DNA of 64,000 nt from CAZGXI01 sp964529715 (GCA_964529715.1 CAZGXI010000009.1:1-64000); one strand, 5' to 3'; positions 34,351 to 46,486 are shown, numbered from the stretch's first letter. Notes: generated by a model not told the origin, from the letters alone. Numbers and translations: made by a program.

Positions 34351-37123
34351 ACGTGGCGGCGGCGGACCCGGTCTGCCGCCGTTTTATGCACGCGACCAGG
34401 TAGGATATTGGAATCCCGGCAAGCAGCCCGATCCAGCCTGCCGCGCCGACCAGCAGCGTCCCCGACCAGCCCGATGGTGTGTACTGCATGATGATGGTGT
34501 GCTCCCCGGTGGGTACAGAGATGGCCCGGAACACCACGTCAGCCTTGAGGATGGGAGCAGCCTCGCCATCGATTGTAGCCGTCCAGCCGGGATAATAAGC
34601 ATCTGCCAGGACGAGGTAAGCATCCGCTGTGCTCGTGACTTCGATCACGACCCGCTCCGGCTCATAGGCGATGATTGTCGCTTCGCCTGCGTCGGCTGTC
34701 TCTCCTGGCGGCTGGCCCTCGGCCAGGATAACCGTCTCAAACGGATCGAACTCCGGCTGGCGCATCCGTTCCAGCGCGGCGGTGGTGTCAGGGATTACCT
34801 CGGCGTTGTAGACCAGAAAGGCGCGCGGTGGCGCATCCAGGTTTTCGTAAATTTTCACGTCGCCGGAATGGGCCAGTTGCCAGCGTCCGCCCGGCGTGAT
34901 CGTCAGCGTGTGGAATGCACCCGTTCGCTCGTCGATCAGGGCCGCGCCGCGCACGGTCAGCCCGTCGCTCTGGCTGGTGAAGCGGATAGTCTCCGGTGTG
35001 AGGGGCGTCGCCCAAGAAATCACGGCCAGCGCATACGGGCGGTTTTCCAGAGGTACTGCGGCGGCAACGTTGCCCGTGATCTGTTCCCTGCCGCTGAAAA
35101 TTTCTATCTGGGCCAGCGTCCCTGTTGCGCCGTCAGGCGCTGCATAAACCACGCCCAGCGCCGTCGCTTCAAAGTCCGGCAGGACGCCCGCTGTGACCGA
35201 CTCGCCTCGATTCAGTGGCGTGGCCCATCCCAGATCGTAGAACACCCCGTTGTACCAGTCATCGCCCACCTTGTCTGTGATCAGGTAGCGCACACCCATC
35301 AGGTCCAGCCAGCGTTGCTCAGGGATAGTGGCCAGACTTTCGCGCAGGCGTCCATCCGGCGGCGGATCGTTCATCAGCAGCCGGGTGAAATCGGTATACG
35401 CTCCCAACGGCAGGATGCCGCCGTCGTGTCCGTCCGCGCCCGGCAGTCCCCAGATCATCCCCAGATTGGGCGCGATCACGTCCTTGAGCTTGGTCGCCAC
35501 GATCAGATCGTACACGGCGTCAGGCGGAAGCTGCGGCCCGTAGATCGCTTCCAGTTCCGGCAGGTCGCCGGGGTCGAAGAAGATGTCGGACATGCTGAGG
35601 AAACGTCCCGGCGGCGTCGTTTCACCCTGCTGCGCCAGCAGTTGGCTGATCGCCGGACGTTGCGCGGCGAGGGCTTCCGGCGCGGTCAGGTGGGTGTAGG
35701 GCATCTGCTGCCCGGCGACAAACAGCTCGATTAGCGCCAGCACGATTAGCCCGATTGAGGCCCACCGTCCTGGCGCAGTAATCAGCAGAACTAGCGCCAG
35801 ACCTCCTGCCGCGATCCACCCGATCAGGGCAGTTGCTTCTGGCGCGACCGTCCCTTGAACTTGCTGATCGGTGGCAAGGGGGGAGAGGAACGACGCTACG
35901 ATCAAGGCCAGCATGACCCCGCCCATGCCGATCAGCAGGCGGCGCGGAAGGGGTAAACGCCCGTCTCGAAGCCGCTGCACGGCATAAGCGGCCAGGGCGC
36001 TCCCCCCAAGCGCCCACAGCGCCAGCCAACGCGCTGGGACGCGGAACAGGTTAAAGCCCGGCAGTCGGCCCAGCAGCCAGTAGACGGGGTTCCAGCCGCC
36101 CAGCGCCAGGAATACACCCAGCCCGGCCAGCACGATCCAGGCCTGCCAATGCGGTTCTTTGCGCGCTGCCCATGCGCCGATCAGGGCCAGGATCAGCCCG
36201 GCAATCCCGATGGTGGCGGCGTATTCGTTGTGCAGGGCCGTATCGTGGCCCGGCAGAAAGGCCCGTCCGATCAGGGCCGGGTGCAGCGAAAACGAAAAGA
36301 CCTCATTCAGGCTCATCCCGCCGGCGCGGTTCGACAGGCGGCTGAGTTCCATCGTCGGGGCTAACTGGGGCAGCGCCAGCAGCAGCGCCACAATTCCGGC
36401 AATCGCCAGGATCGCCAGTGGGCGCAATCGCCCGGCTATGTGTGGCGTCGGAGAAGCACGCTGCGTCCTTTGCGGCACAGGCTCTTTTTCTCGCCATGCC
36501 CACCACAGCGCCATAACGCCCATGCCCACGACGCCGATGAACACGCTTTGCGTGTGTCCGCACAGGAATTGCAGCGCCAGCGCGCCTGTCAGCAGCAGTC
36601 CCCAGCGCCAGAACTGTGCCCGCGCCAGGTCCAGCAGCAGAAACAGCCAGGGCAGCCATGACAGCCCTTGAAGCTGATTGATCTGCTCGATGTGGGCGGT
36701 GAAGTGCCCTCCGACGGCGAACAGCGCCGCGCCGGTCAGCGCCGCCAGCGTCCCCAGGCGCAGCGGCCCCCGCAGCAGGGCGAACATCCCCAGGCCGCCC
36801 CAGATCAGGTGGATGAGGATGCTCAGTTTAATGGCAGTGGGAGCGTCCGGCGTTATCGTCCAGGCGAGCCAGTTGAGAGGGTAGAAAAGCCCGACTTGAC
36901 TGTTCGCCAGGAATGGCGCGCCCATGAACAGCAGGTCGTTCCACAGTGGGAAGCGCCCCGTGCGGAAGGCCTCCGCTGCCGAATGCCAGTAGGGATAGAA
37001 ATAAACAAAGGTATCGCCACGCGCCAAGATCAGATTGGTGAAGGCGAGTCTGGCGAAGAAGATCAGCACCAGCGCAGGGAGCGCCAGTGGCGCAAGCAAG
37101 GTGAGCGTTCTTCGGAAGGTCAT
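34316..37123 (-). CDS. YfhO-family membrane protein (glycosyltransferase-like)
   Basis: 935 aa from MTFRRTLTLLAP. It has 11-13 membrane helices in the first 520 residues, then a soluble domain of about 350 residues and one final helix near the C-terminus, as in YfhO (PF09586) proteins, which are linked to cell-surface glycosylation. 'RGDTFVYFYPYWHSAAEAFRTGRFPLWND' near the N-terminus is a family feature with the acidic pair. It starts in a ATGA overlap with the GT39 gene, hence coupled. The last residues overlap the M20 gene on the other strand. Confidence 0.85.
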   Translation of the reverse strand: MTFRRTLTLLAPLALPALVLIFFARLAFTNLILARGDTFVYFYPYWHSAAEAFRTGRFPLWNDLLFMGAPFLANSQVGLFYPLNWLAWTITPDAPTAIKLSILIHLIWGGLGMFALLRGPLRLGTLAALTGAALFAVGGHFTAHIEQINQLQGLSWLPWLFLLLDLARAQFWRWGLLLTGALALQFLCGHTQSVFIGVVGMGVMALWWAWREKEPVPQRTQRASPTPHIAGRLRPLAILAIAGIVALLLALPQLAPTMELSRLSNRAGGMSLNEVFSFSLHPALIGRAFLPGHDTALHNEYAATIGIAGLILALIGAWAARKEPHWQAWIVLAGLGVFLALGGWNPVYWLLGRLPGFNLFRVPARWLALWALGGSALAAYAVQRLRDGRLPLPRRLLIGMGGVMLALIVASFLSPLATDQQVQGTVAPEATALIGWIAAGGLALVLLITAPGRWASIGLIVLALIELFVAGQQMPYTHLTAPEALAAQRPAISQLLAQQGETTPPGRFLSMSDIFFDPGDLPELEAIYGPQLPPDAVYDLIVATKLKDVIAPNLGMIWGLPGADGHDGGILPLGAYTDFTRLLMNDPPPDGRLRESLATIPEQRWLDLMGVRYLITDKVGDDWYNGVFYDLGWATPLNRGESVTAGVLPDFEATALGVVYAAPDGATGTLAQIEIFSGREQITGNVAAAVPLENRPYALAVISWATPLTPETIRFTSQSDGLTVRGAALIDERTGAFHTLTITPGGRWQLAHSGDVKIYENLDAPPRAFLVYNAEVIPDTTAALERMRQPEFDPFETVILAEGQPPGETADAGEATIIAYEPERVVIEVTSTADAYLVLADAYYPGWTATIDGEAAPILKADVVFRAISVPTGEHTIIMQYTPSGWSGTLLVGAAGWIGLLAGIPISYLVACIKRRQTGSAAATFTSTSPPAGKS
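34357..34385 (+). terminator. Terminator of the M20 gene, inside the YfhO coding end
   Basis: Stem CGGCGGCGGAC (34357-34367) and GTCTGCCGCCG (34371-34381), one G-T pair, 3-nt loop, then TTTT. It lies 6 nt after the M20 stop and within the C-terminal coding region of the convergent gene. Confidence 0.8.
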
Positions 37124-38586
37124 GGCGGAGTCAACCTGTAGACGGTGAAATGCCCGAACTGCGCGTCTGGCTGCGGCGCAAATCCGGCCCTGTCGAGCGC
37201 CACAAGCCAGGGGCCTGCCCAGACCCAGTCCGGCGCGACGAAGTAGCGTGGCAGCGAGTCCGATTGGCGGCGCGCGTCGGCGGCCAGGGCTTCTGGCGTG
37301 GGATAGTAGGTCAGGCGCAGCCACATGTCGCGCGGGTGATGTTGCCCCGTATACCAGCCGAGAGGCCAGCCCAGCCAGTGGTCATAGACAATCGTTCCCG
37401 GCGGCAAAGTGTTCAGATAGGCGGCCACATCCGCAATGCCGGTGTAGGGTTCGTATTCATCTTGCAATGGTGTATTGCCCGCACGTGCGCTGAGCGCCGC
37501 CGGTCCGATCACGACGACCAGCGTGACCGCCAGGATCGGTAACGTCTTTGTGCGATATTTTGCCGGGAAGAAGCGCGATAGCCCTTTCATTCCCCGCGCG
37601 ATCAATAGCCCTATCAGCGGCACGAGTGTATGCAGGTAGCGGTCGTACATGTTGAACGCCACCAGCCAGTAGATCAACAGGTAGCCCAGGATGTAGGTTG
37701 CTAGCAGTACATCGACGGTCGTGCTGCGGCGGCGTGGCGTGCGCACAAGGCGGGCTGCCAGCGCCGCCGATCCTATCCCGCCCAGACCAATCAGTCCAAT
37801 TGGGCTGCCGGTGTTCTCGGCGGTAAATCGCAGCCATGCTGCCAGCCTCGGTGCGACTTCGTCCGAGCGGATCAGGCGGTCCGGCGCATTGTTTGCTGTG
37901 CCAAGCGCCCACCAGTCAGGGGCGTCCGACCCACGTGCCGCGCCCCATACAAAGGCCAAGCCGACGACGATCAGCAGCGGCGGAGTGAAGCGCAGCAGGA
38001 TGCGCGGCAGCGACTTCACATACCATATTTCTACTGACCCGATCACGATAATCAGCGGCCAGAACTGCACCGCCGATTGCTTGCATATGAACGCCAGCCC
38101 GGCGCACAACCCGGCCCATCCCCAACGGCGTTTTGTCGCGGTGAGACAGGCCAGTAGAACCCACCACGTCGCCAGGGGATCGGTGAATGCCGTCCCTGCC
38201 AGGGCCACATCGGAGGCAGATAGGGCTAAAAAGAGTGTCGCCAGCGCCGCGACGGCCCGATCCTGGTACAGGTGTGAAGCCAATGCCCACAGAACGGCCA
38301 GACTTAGAATGCTGGCAAGGAAGTTCGGTATACGTGCTGCCCATGTAGAAGGCTCGGTGAACAGCTTGAAGCTGAACGCCATCAGGTAAAAGGCCAGCGG
38401 AGGCTTGTCTACAGGGCTGCCGACCAGCAGGGGGTTGTTCTCGTGGCTGATCTGGCGGGCGAATGTGGCATAGAGCGCCTCATCCACGTGAAAGGGCCTC
38501 TCCTGCCACAGGAGAGGCCCCCGTACCCATATGCCCAGCAAGATCAACAGCAGGGGCAGCCACAAACGACCGGGCGCAGCCTTCAT
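37120..38586 (-). CDS. GT39-type membrane glycosyltransferase
   Basis: 488 aa from MKAAPGRLWLPLLLI. An acidic pair after the first helix ('ERPFHVDEALYATFARQI') and 'VDKPPLAFYLMAF' match the ArnT/PMT superfamily, which moves sugars from polyprenyl-phosphate donors. Ten to eleven membrane helices are predicted. Start moved to 38586; upstream residues are Arg/Ser-rich and inside the previous gene. It lies 16 nt after the GT2 gene, which may make its donor. Confidence 0.88.
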   Translation of the reverse strand: MKAAPGRLWLPLLLILLGIWVRGPLLWQERPFHVDEALYATFARQISHENNPLLVGSPVDKPPLAFYLMAFSFKLFTEPSTWAARIPNFLASILSLAVLWALASHLYQDRAVAALATLFLALSASDVALAGTAFTDPLATWWVLLACLTATKRRWGWAGLCAGLAFICKQSAVQFWPLIIVIGSVEIWYVKSLPRILLRFTPPLLIVVGLAFVWGAARGSDAPDWWALGTANNAPDRLIRSDEVAPRLAAWLRFTAENTGSPIGLIGLGGIGSAALAARLVRTPRRRSTTVDVLLATYILGYLLIYWLVAFNMYDRYLHTLVPLIGLLIARGMKGLSRFFPAKYRTKTLPILAVTLVVVIGPAALSARAGNTPLQDEYEPYTGIADVAAYLNTLPPGTIVYDHWLGWPLGWYTGQHHPRDMWLRLTYYPTPEALAADARRQSDSLPRYFVAPDWVWAGPWLVALDRAGFAPQPDAQFGHFTVYRLTPP

Positions 38587-38602
38587 GACGGACGCCGCAC
38601 GA

Positions 38603-39334
38603 TCAGTCCGTAAAGCGGTAACGCAGCAGCGTCCAGGCCGCAATCGGACCGTCATACCATTTGATCTTCTTGCCTTCTGTCCACTCGCGCCCGTTGTAGC
38701 TGATCGGCACTTCGTAGATGCGGTAGCCACGCTTGAGCACCTTTGCCGTGATCTCCGGCTCGAACTCGAAGCGGCGTGACCGCAGAGGAAGCTGCTGCAC
38801 CACCTCGCGGCGGAAGACTTTGTAGCAAGTTTCCATGTCGCTGAGGATGGTGTTGTAGAGGATGTTTGTGATCAGGGTCAGCATCCGGTTGGCGACCATA
38901 TTCCAGAAGAACATGGTTTTGGTCGGGCCGCCGCGAAAACGCGACCCGTAGACGACCTTTGTAATGCCTTCCTGGATCGGACGGAGCAGCGAGGGGTAAT
39001 CGCGCGGGTCGTATTCCAGATCGGCGTCCTGGATCAGGAGGATGTCTCCGGTGGCGGCAGCAAAGCCGGTGCGTACTGCTGCGCCTTTGCCCTGGTTAAC
39101 CTCGTGAAAGATGACGCGCACGAGGGGGTCGCCTTGCAGTTTGTCGCGCAGGATGTCGCGTGTGCCGTCTACCGAGCCGTCGTCCACGATGATAATTTCG
39201 TGGGCCATCTCCATAGCCTTGACGCGCTTGACGATCTCCTCAATGGTAGCCTTTTCGTTATAGCAGGGAATGATGACCGAGAGTGTCAAAGGTTTAGTTT
39301 CCACAGCGTTTCTTTTCCTTGTGTGAACGTCCAC
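38603..39334 (-). CDS. GT2-type glycosyltransferase (polyprenyl-phosphate-sugar synthase-like)
   Basis: 243 aa. GT-A fold: 'LSVIIPCYNEKATIEEIV', 'IIIVDDGSVDGTRDI', 'NQGKGAAVRTGFAAATGD' and the DxD-like 'IQDADLEYDPRDYP'. It lacks C-terminal membrane helices, like DPM1-type enzymes that make dolichol/polyprenyl-phosphate-mannose or -glucose. The GTG at 39334 has AGGA 5 nt upstream. It heads a three-gene unit with GT39 and YfhO. Confidence 0.92.
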   Translation of the reverse strand: MDVHTRKRNAVETKPLTLSVIIPCYNEKATIEEIVKRVKAMEMAHEIIIVDDGSVDGTRDILRDKLQGDPLVRVIFHEVNQGKGAAVRTGFAAATGDILLIQDADLEYDPRDYPSLLRPIQEGITKVVYGSRFRGGPTKTMFFWNMVANRMLTLITNILYNTILSDMETCYKVFRREVVQQLPLRSRRFEFEPEITAKVLKRGYRIYEVPISYNGREWTEGKKIKWYDGPIAAWTLLRYRFTD

Positions 39335-39489
39335 TATTTCCTAAAATCCCCAGGATTGTGGCATTATATCCAAACGATTTTACAGGGGCAACCGTGCCAG
39401 GCGCGCGGCCAGGCTGGCCCATCGCGCCGTTGGAAACGGGATCAATGTCCGGGAAAAACCAGGCCCGGCCCTCAAGAGTCGCTGTTTCC

Positions 39490-40377
39490 CTATACTTCAA
39501 TCCTGCTGGCGCGGATGATGGTCAGTTCTAATAGCAGGCGGATCAGCCCTAGTCGGAATAGAAGTCCGACAACGACCAACCCTGTCCCGATCCAGGGGGC
39601 AAGTCCCCACAGGTAAGCATAGCCAGGGCCGATCAGAGCAACGACGGTGATCGCCCGAAGCGTGACCATCATACGATCCAGTTCAGGCATCCCTGCGGTT
39701 GCTGTGCCAGACATACTGGTAACCAGATTGGTGGTGGGCAGACCATATTGGATCAGCACGGCAAATGCCACCGGCAGCAGCCAGCCGGTCGCGCGGGCCA
39801 GGACACCGATGATCACACCAGAGGAGCGGCGCTGCGCAAACGAGGATGCCAGAAGGCCGATAGCCCCGTCAACGGCTACGTCCAGAAACGGGCTGAGCAG
39901 CACGTAGGCCCCCGCCGTCAGAAAAGCCAGCACCAACCCCAGCCAGGGGAAAAAGCCTTGTTGGGGCAAAATGACCAGGGTGCTGGCGAACCATGCCACT
40001 TCCATGATGAGCACCGGCACGGCGCGGATGTACATCACTAGGGTGATGTGTGGTTCCATATACCGGAAGACTGCCGCATACTTGGCATAGATGATCTCCC
40101 GCATACTGAGCGCCGTCGTGCGTAGAGGGTTCCACGTCCGATCCTCGATCTCGCGGCTGATCATTGTTCCGCTGGCCAGCACGGCAGGTAGCCGCCAGAG
40201 CCACTGGACGAAGGGAATCCAGCAGCCGGGCACGGCGAAAAAGAGGTATTCGACGCCGCCGATGACATCAAACACCTTCAGCCAATTATCGAAGCGGAAG
40301 GTGGGCAAACGTTTGAGTTCGTTGATCGTTACGGTGTGGTCGGAATCGAAAGGGATAAACCGGGACAGAAGATTCAT
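39490..40377 (-). CDS. ABC-2-type permease-like membrane protein
   Basis: 295 aa with about six membrane helices and a cytoplasmic N-terminus. 'GTMISREIEDRTWNPLRTTALSMREIIYAKYAAV' resembles the first cytoplasmic segment of ABC-2 permeases. No ATPase gene is adjacent. The ATG at 40377 has GGGGGAG 6 nt upstream; upstream residues to 40611 look non-coding. The family assignment is tentative. Confidence 0.6.
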   Translation of the reverse strand: MNLLSRFIPFDSDHTVTINELKRLPTFRFDNWLKVFDVIGGVEYLFFAVPGCWIPFVQWLWRLPAVLASGTMISREIEDRTWNPLRTTALSMREIIYAKYAAVFRYMEPHITLVMYIRAVPVLIMEVAWFASTLVILPQQGFFPWLGLVLAFLTAGAYVLLSPFLDVAVDGAIGLLASSFAQRRSSGVIIGVLARATGWLLPVAFAVLIQYGLPTTNLVTSMSGTATAGMPELDRMMVTLRAITVVALIGPGYAYLWGLAPWIGTGLVVVGLLFRLGLIRLLLELTIIRASRIEV

Positions 40378-40440
40378 GCCCACTCCCCCTTGCGCGTCGG
40401 TAGGGTGTGCTCTTGTTGCCAGTATACCGCAGGAAATCGA

Positions 40441-40468
40441 GAGGGCGGCCCATGTTCGGGCCGCCCTC
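40441..40468 (-). terminator. Hairpin after the pyrophosphatase gene
   Basis: Perfect 11-bp stem GAGGGCGGCCC (40441-40451) / GGGCCGCCCTC (40458-40468) with loop ATGTTC, about 50 nt downstream of the hppA stop. The trailing T-run is poor, so termination may be only partial. Confidence 0.6.
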
Positions 40469-40516
40469 CTCCAGGCAGTGACCAAAAACGTGCCACTACA
40501 AGATATTGCGGCGCTG

Positions 40517-43171
<2,655 letters not shown>

Positions 43172-43255
43172 GGTTGTATTATCTCCTCCGTTAGGTGATT
43201 AGATGAACAGGCGGATTGGCATGGATGCGAGAGCTATGACTGGATCAAGTGACTG

Positions 43256-43261
43256 ATTATA
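43256..43261 (-). promoter_or_regulatory. Candidate -10 of hppA
   Basis: Perfect TATAAT on the minus strand, 85 nt before the hppA ATG. The -35 region is weak. Confidence 0.5.
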
Positions 43262-43335
43262 ACGAAGGGCAAGCCGGGGCGAAAGAAGCAAATCATCCTA
43301 ATGCGTACACAAAGATCATTTTTTGGCGATCTACC

Positions 43336-43364
43336 TTGACAAATTCGACCCACCATGTTTTAAT
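43336..43364 (+). promoter_or_regulatory. Promoter of the copper operon
   Basis: -35 TTGACA (43336-43341, 6 of 6), 17-nt spacer, -10 TTTAAT (43359-43364, 5 of 6). Transcription should begin near 43371. This is the best consensus promoter in the window. Confidence 0.8.
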
Positions 43365-43379
43365 TTAGTTGACCGTCGT

Positions 43380-43400
43380 CCCCTCCCCCTGGGGGAGGGG
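43380..43400. promoter_or_regulatory. GC-rich palindrome, candidate CsoR operator
   Basis: Perfect 10-bp arms CCCCTCCCCC (43380-43389) and GGGGGAGGGG (43391-43400) around one T, about 10 nt after the expected start point and 20 nt before csoR. CsoR operators are GC-rich C-tract/G-tract palindromes near the promoter, as here. It would also form a hairpin in the mRNA leader. Confidence 0.6.
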
Positions 43401-43419
43401 GGAAGGGAAGGTTCGCTCG

Positions 43420-43704
43420 ATGGATGCAGCTACCCGTAGTGAGGCCATTCAGCGGCTCAAGAGCGTCGCCGGGCACGTCAACGGCATCGTGCGAATGCTT
43501 GAGGAAGATCGCTACTGCATCGACGTGATCAAGCAGATTCAGGCCGTCCAGGCCGCGCTGAGCCGCATCAGCGAAACGATCCTGGACTCGCATTTGCACA
43601 CTTGTGTGACGACGGCTATCCGGGGTGATGATCCCGATGAACGTGAGCGTGTGCTCGCCGAAATTACCGAAGTGTTTCATCATGCAGTCAAACCCTTATC
43701 CTGA
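43420..43704 (+). CDS. csoR: Copper-sensing repressor CsoR
   Basis: 94 aa, helical DUF156 protein. The Cu(I) ligands Cys-His-Cys are present: Cys in 'EEDRYCIDVIKQIQAVQ', then His and Cys in 'HLHTCVTTAI'. CsoR loosens from DNA when Cu(I) binds. The ATG at 43420 has AAGG 8 nt upstream. It is followed by copZ and copA, so it controls its own operon. Confidence 0.93.
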   Translation: MDAATRSEAIQRLKSVAGHVNGIVRMLEEDRYCIDVIKQIQAVQAALSRISETILDSHLHTCVTTAIRGDDPDERERVLAEITEVFHHAVKPLS

Positions 43705-43718
43705 GAGGAGCGATTTCT

Positions 43719-43928
43719 ATGCAGAGCAAGACCTTTACCGTCCCGAGTATTTCCTGTGGCCACTGCGTAATGACCATCAAGAACGAAGTGGGCGATCTGG
43801 CCGGGGTCGTTCGTGTTGAGGCCGATAAGGACACCAAGCAGGTTACGGTCGAGTGGACCGCCCCGGCGACCTGGGACCAGATCGCGGCGCTGCTCACTGA
43901 AATCAACTACCCTCCGGCAACCAACTGA
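43719..43928 (+). CDS. copZ: Copper chaperone CopZ (heavy-metal-associated domain)
   Basis: 69 aa, one HMA domain. The ligand motif here is SISCGHCVM (CxxC), as in CopZ. It shuttles Cu(I) to CopA. Strong GAGGAG upstream; 14 nt after csoR. Confidence 0.95.
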   Translation: MQSKTFTVPSISCGHCVMTIKNEVGDLAGVVRVEADKDTKQVTVEWTAPATWDQIAALLTEINYPPATN

Positions 43929-43987
43929 CTCCTGAGGAGCAGGAGGGCGGGTAACTGTCCTTGTTCACCTTTGCATGAAGGAGTCTC

Positions 43988-46423
43988 ATGAGCGAGAAAA
44001 ACATCACGCTTCCCGTCACCGGCATGACCTGCGCGAATTGTGTCGCTACCATCGAGCGTAATGTGCGCAAGCTGGAAGGCGTCAAAGCAGCGGCGGTCAA
44101 TCTCGCTACGGAGCGCATCAGCCTGGTTTACGACGACTCGATCCTTAAGCCGGACGACGTGATCGCCCGCATTCGCAAAGCTGGCTACGACGTGCCGACT
44201 CAGACGGTCGAATTGCCGATCACGGGTATGACCTGCGCCAACTGCGCTGCAACCGTGACGCGCGCCCTCCGCAAGGTGGAAGGCGTGTTGGATGCCGACG
44301 TGAACTTTGCCAGCGAACGGGCCAGTGTCAGGGCGGCGGCGAATGTTTCCCGCGCGGCGTTGATCGCGGCGGTGGAAAAAGCCGGGTACGGCGTGGTCCA
44401 GGCGCAGGAGGAAGGTGAGCTTCAGGATGCCGAACAGGCTGCCCGCGAGGCAGAACTTCGCCACCAGACGATCCGCCTGATCGTCGGGGCTGTTTTCTCG
44501 CTGCCGTTGTTCCTGTTCAGCATGGCCCGCGACTTCGGCCTGTTGGGCATGTGGGCGCATGAACCCTGGGCGAATTATGTCTTTTGGGCGCTGGCGACAC
44601 CTGTGCAGTTTTATGTCGGGTGGGATTACTACGTCGGCGCGTACAAGGCCCTGCGCAATGGCGCGGCCAACATGGACGTACTGGTGGCGCTCGGCTCCAG
44701 CGCGGCGTATTTCTACAGCATCCCGATCACACTGGGCCTGTTGGAAGGGCATACCTTTTTTGAGACGGCGGCGGTTATCATTACCCTGATCGTCACCGGT
44801 AAACTGCTGGAGTCCCGCGCCAAAGGCCGCACCAGCGAGGCGATCAAGAAGCTGATGGGCCTGCGCGCCAAGACCGCCCGCGTCGTCCGTGACGGCCTGG
44901 AGATGGATATTCCCGTCGAGCAGGTCCGCGTCGATGATACCGTGATTGTCCGTCCCGGCGAGAAAATCCCGGTGGACGGCGTGGTGTTGGAAGGCCATAG
45001 CGCCGTAGACGAGGGGATGATCACCGGCGAAAGCCTGCCCGTCGATAAAGGGCCGGGTATGGAGGTGGTGGGCGCGACGATCAACCGGCAGGGCTTGCTC
45101 AAGTTCCGTGCCACGAAGGTCGGGCGGGAGACGGCGCTGGCCCAGATTATCCGCCTGGTCGAGCAGGCGCAGGGCAGCAAAGCGCCCATTCAAAAATTGG
45201 CCGATCAGGTAGCCGCCGTGTTTGTTCCAGCGGTGATTCTGGTGGCAGCGGTGGTGTTCGTTCTCTGGTTCGCGGGCACGGGTGACTTTACTACGTCCCT
45301 TGTGCGGACGATTGCCGTGCTGGTGATCGCCTGCCCTTGCGCGATGGGCCTGGCGACGCCGACGGCGATCATGGTCGGCATGGGCAAAGGGGCAGAAAGC
45401 GGCATCCTGTTTAAGAACAGCGAATCGTTGGAACGCGCTCACCGTCTGACTGCCGTCGTGCTAGACAAGACCGGCACGCTTACACGTGGCCGGCCAGATG
45501 TGACTGACATTGTGGTGAGTGAGACGGCCACGCTCGATGAAGCGGCGCTGCTTGCCCTGGCAGCCAGTGCCGAGCGCGGCAGCGAACATCCGCTGGGTGA
45601 GGCTGTCGTCCGCGCTGCGCAGGAGCGCCACCTTGCCTTGAGCGAACCGCATGGCTTCGAGTCGATTACCGGCCAGGGTATTCGCGCCGAGGTGGACGGA
45701 CGCGCCGTGCTGGTCGGCAATCTTACGCTGATGGAAAGTCATGGCATTCACCTGAACGGCCTGGAAGTTGAGGCGCGCCGTTTGCAGGATGAGGCAAAGA
45801 CTGCCATGTGGCTCGCGGTGGATGGGCGGGCAGGCGGCGTAATTGCCGTCGCCGACACGATTAAAGAGGGTTCTGCTGAGGCCGTGCGGCGGATACACGA
45901 CCTTGGCCTGATTGTCGTGATGATGACCGGCGACAACCGGGCTACTGCCGAGGCTATCGCCCGGCAGGTCGGCATTGACCGCGTGTTTGCCGAGGTCAGG
46001 CCGGGCGATAAGGCGGCCTACGTCCGGCAGTTGCAGTCGGAAGGCTATCTCGTCGGCATGGTCGGTGACGGGATCAACGATGCGCCCGCATTGGCACAGG
46101 CGGATGTGGGCATTGCCATCGGTACGGGCACCGATGTGGCAATGGAAGCTGCCGACGTCACTCTGATCAGCGGCGACCTGCGCGGCGTACCCCGCGCCAT
46201 TACCTTGAGCAAAGCGACGATGCGGGTGATCCGGCAAAACCTGTTCTGGGCCTTCGGCTACAACACGGTGTTGATCCCAGTGGCAGCGGGCGTTCTGGCC
46301 CCCTTCGCCTGGGTTCCGGCCTTGCTGCGACAGCTTCACCCGATCCTGGCGGCCTTTGCGATGGCTTTCAGCAGCGTATCGGTGGTGAGCAACAGCCTGC
46401 GCCTGCGCAGGAAGAACCTATAA
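43988..46423 (+). CDS. copA: Cu(I)-exporting P1B-type ATPase CopA
   Basis: 811 aa. Two N-terminal HMA domains (MTCANC twice, about residues 13-20 and 80-87), then eight helices with the metal motif CPC in 'VIACPCAMGLATPTA', 'DKTGTLT' with the phosphorylated Asp, 'SSAERGSEHPLGEA' region with the conserved HP and 'GDGINDAPALAQADVG'. It pumps Cu(I) out of the cytoplasm. AAGGAG lies 6 nt before the ATG. A terminator follows. Confidence 0.96.
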   Translation: MSEKNITLPVTGMTCANCVATIERNVRKLEGVKAAAVNLATERISLVYDDSILKPDDVIARIRKAGYDVPTQTVELPITGMTCANCAATVTRALRKVEGVLDADVNFASERASVRAAANVSRAALIAAVEKAGYGVVQAQEEGELQDAEQAAREAELRHQTIRLIVGAVFSLPLFLFSMARDFGLLGMWAHEPWANYVFWALATPVQFYVGWDYYVGAYKALRNGAANMDVLVALGSSAAYFYSIPITLGLLEGHTFFETAAVIITLIVTGKLLESRAKGRTSEAIKKLMGLRAKTARVVRDGLEMDIPVEQVRVDDTVIVRPGEKIPVDGVVLEGHSAVDEGMITGESLPVDKGPGMEVVGATINRQGLLKFRATKVGRETALAQIIRLVEQAQGSKAPIQKLADQVAAVFVPAVILVAAVVFVLWFAGTGDFTTSLVRTIAVLVIACPCAMGLATPTAIMVGMGKGAESGILFKNSESLERAHRLTAVVLDKTGTLTRGRPDVTDIVVSETATLDEAALLALAASAERGSEHPLGEAVVRAAQERHLALSEPHGFESITGQGIRAEVDGRAVLVGNLTLMESHGIHLNGLEVEARRLQDEAKTAMWLAVDGRAGGVIAVADTIKEGSAEAVRRIHDLGLIVVMMTGDNRATAEAIARQVGIDRVFAEVRPGDKAAYVRQLQSEGYLVGMVGDGINDAPALAQADVGIAIGTGTDVAMEAADVTLISGDLRGVPRAITLSKATMRVIRQNLFWAFGYNTVLIPVAAGVLAPFAWVPALLRQLHPILAAFAMAFSSVSVVSNSLRLRRKNL

Positions 46424-46459
46424 GTTGTGAGGGTGTGGTATCTCTGCTCAGTGAAGGCA

Positions 46460-46486
46460 GCGGGACGGAGAATGTCCCGCTTTTTT
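46460..46486 (+). terminator. Rho-independent terminator of the copper operon
   Basis: Stem GCGGGAC (46460-46466) / GTCCCGC (46474-46480), 7-nt loop, followed by TTTTTT (46481-46486). Confidence 0.92.

Noticed and set aside
43907..45442. Long minus-strand open frame (511 codons) opposite copA
   Set aside because: His/Arg-rich shadow of the copA coding strand; copA has every P-type ATPase motif, the antisense has none.
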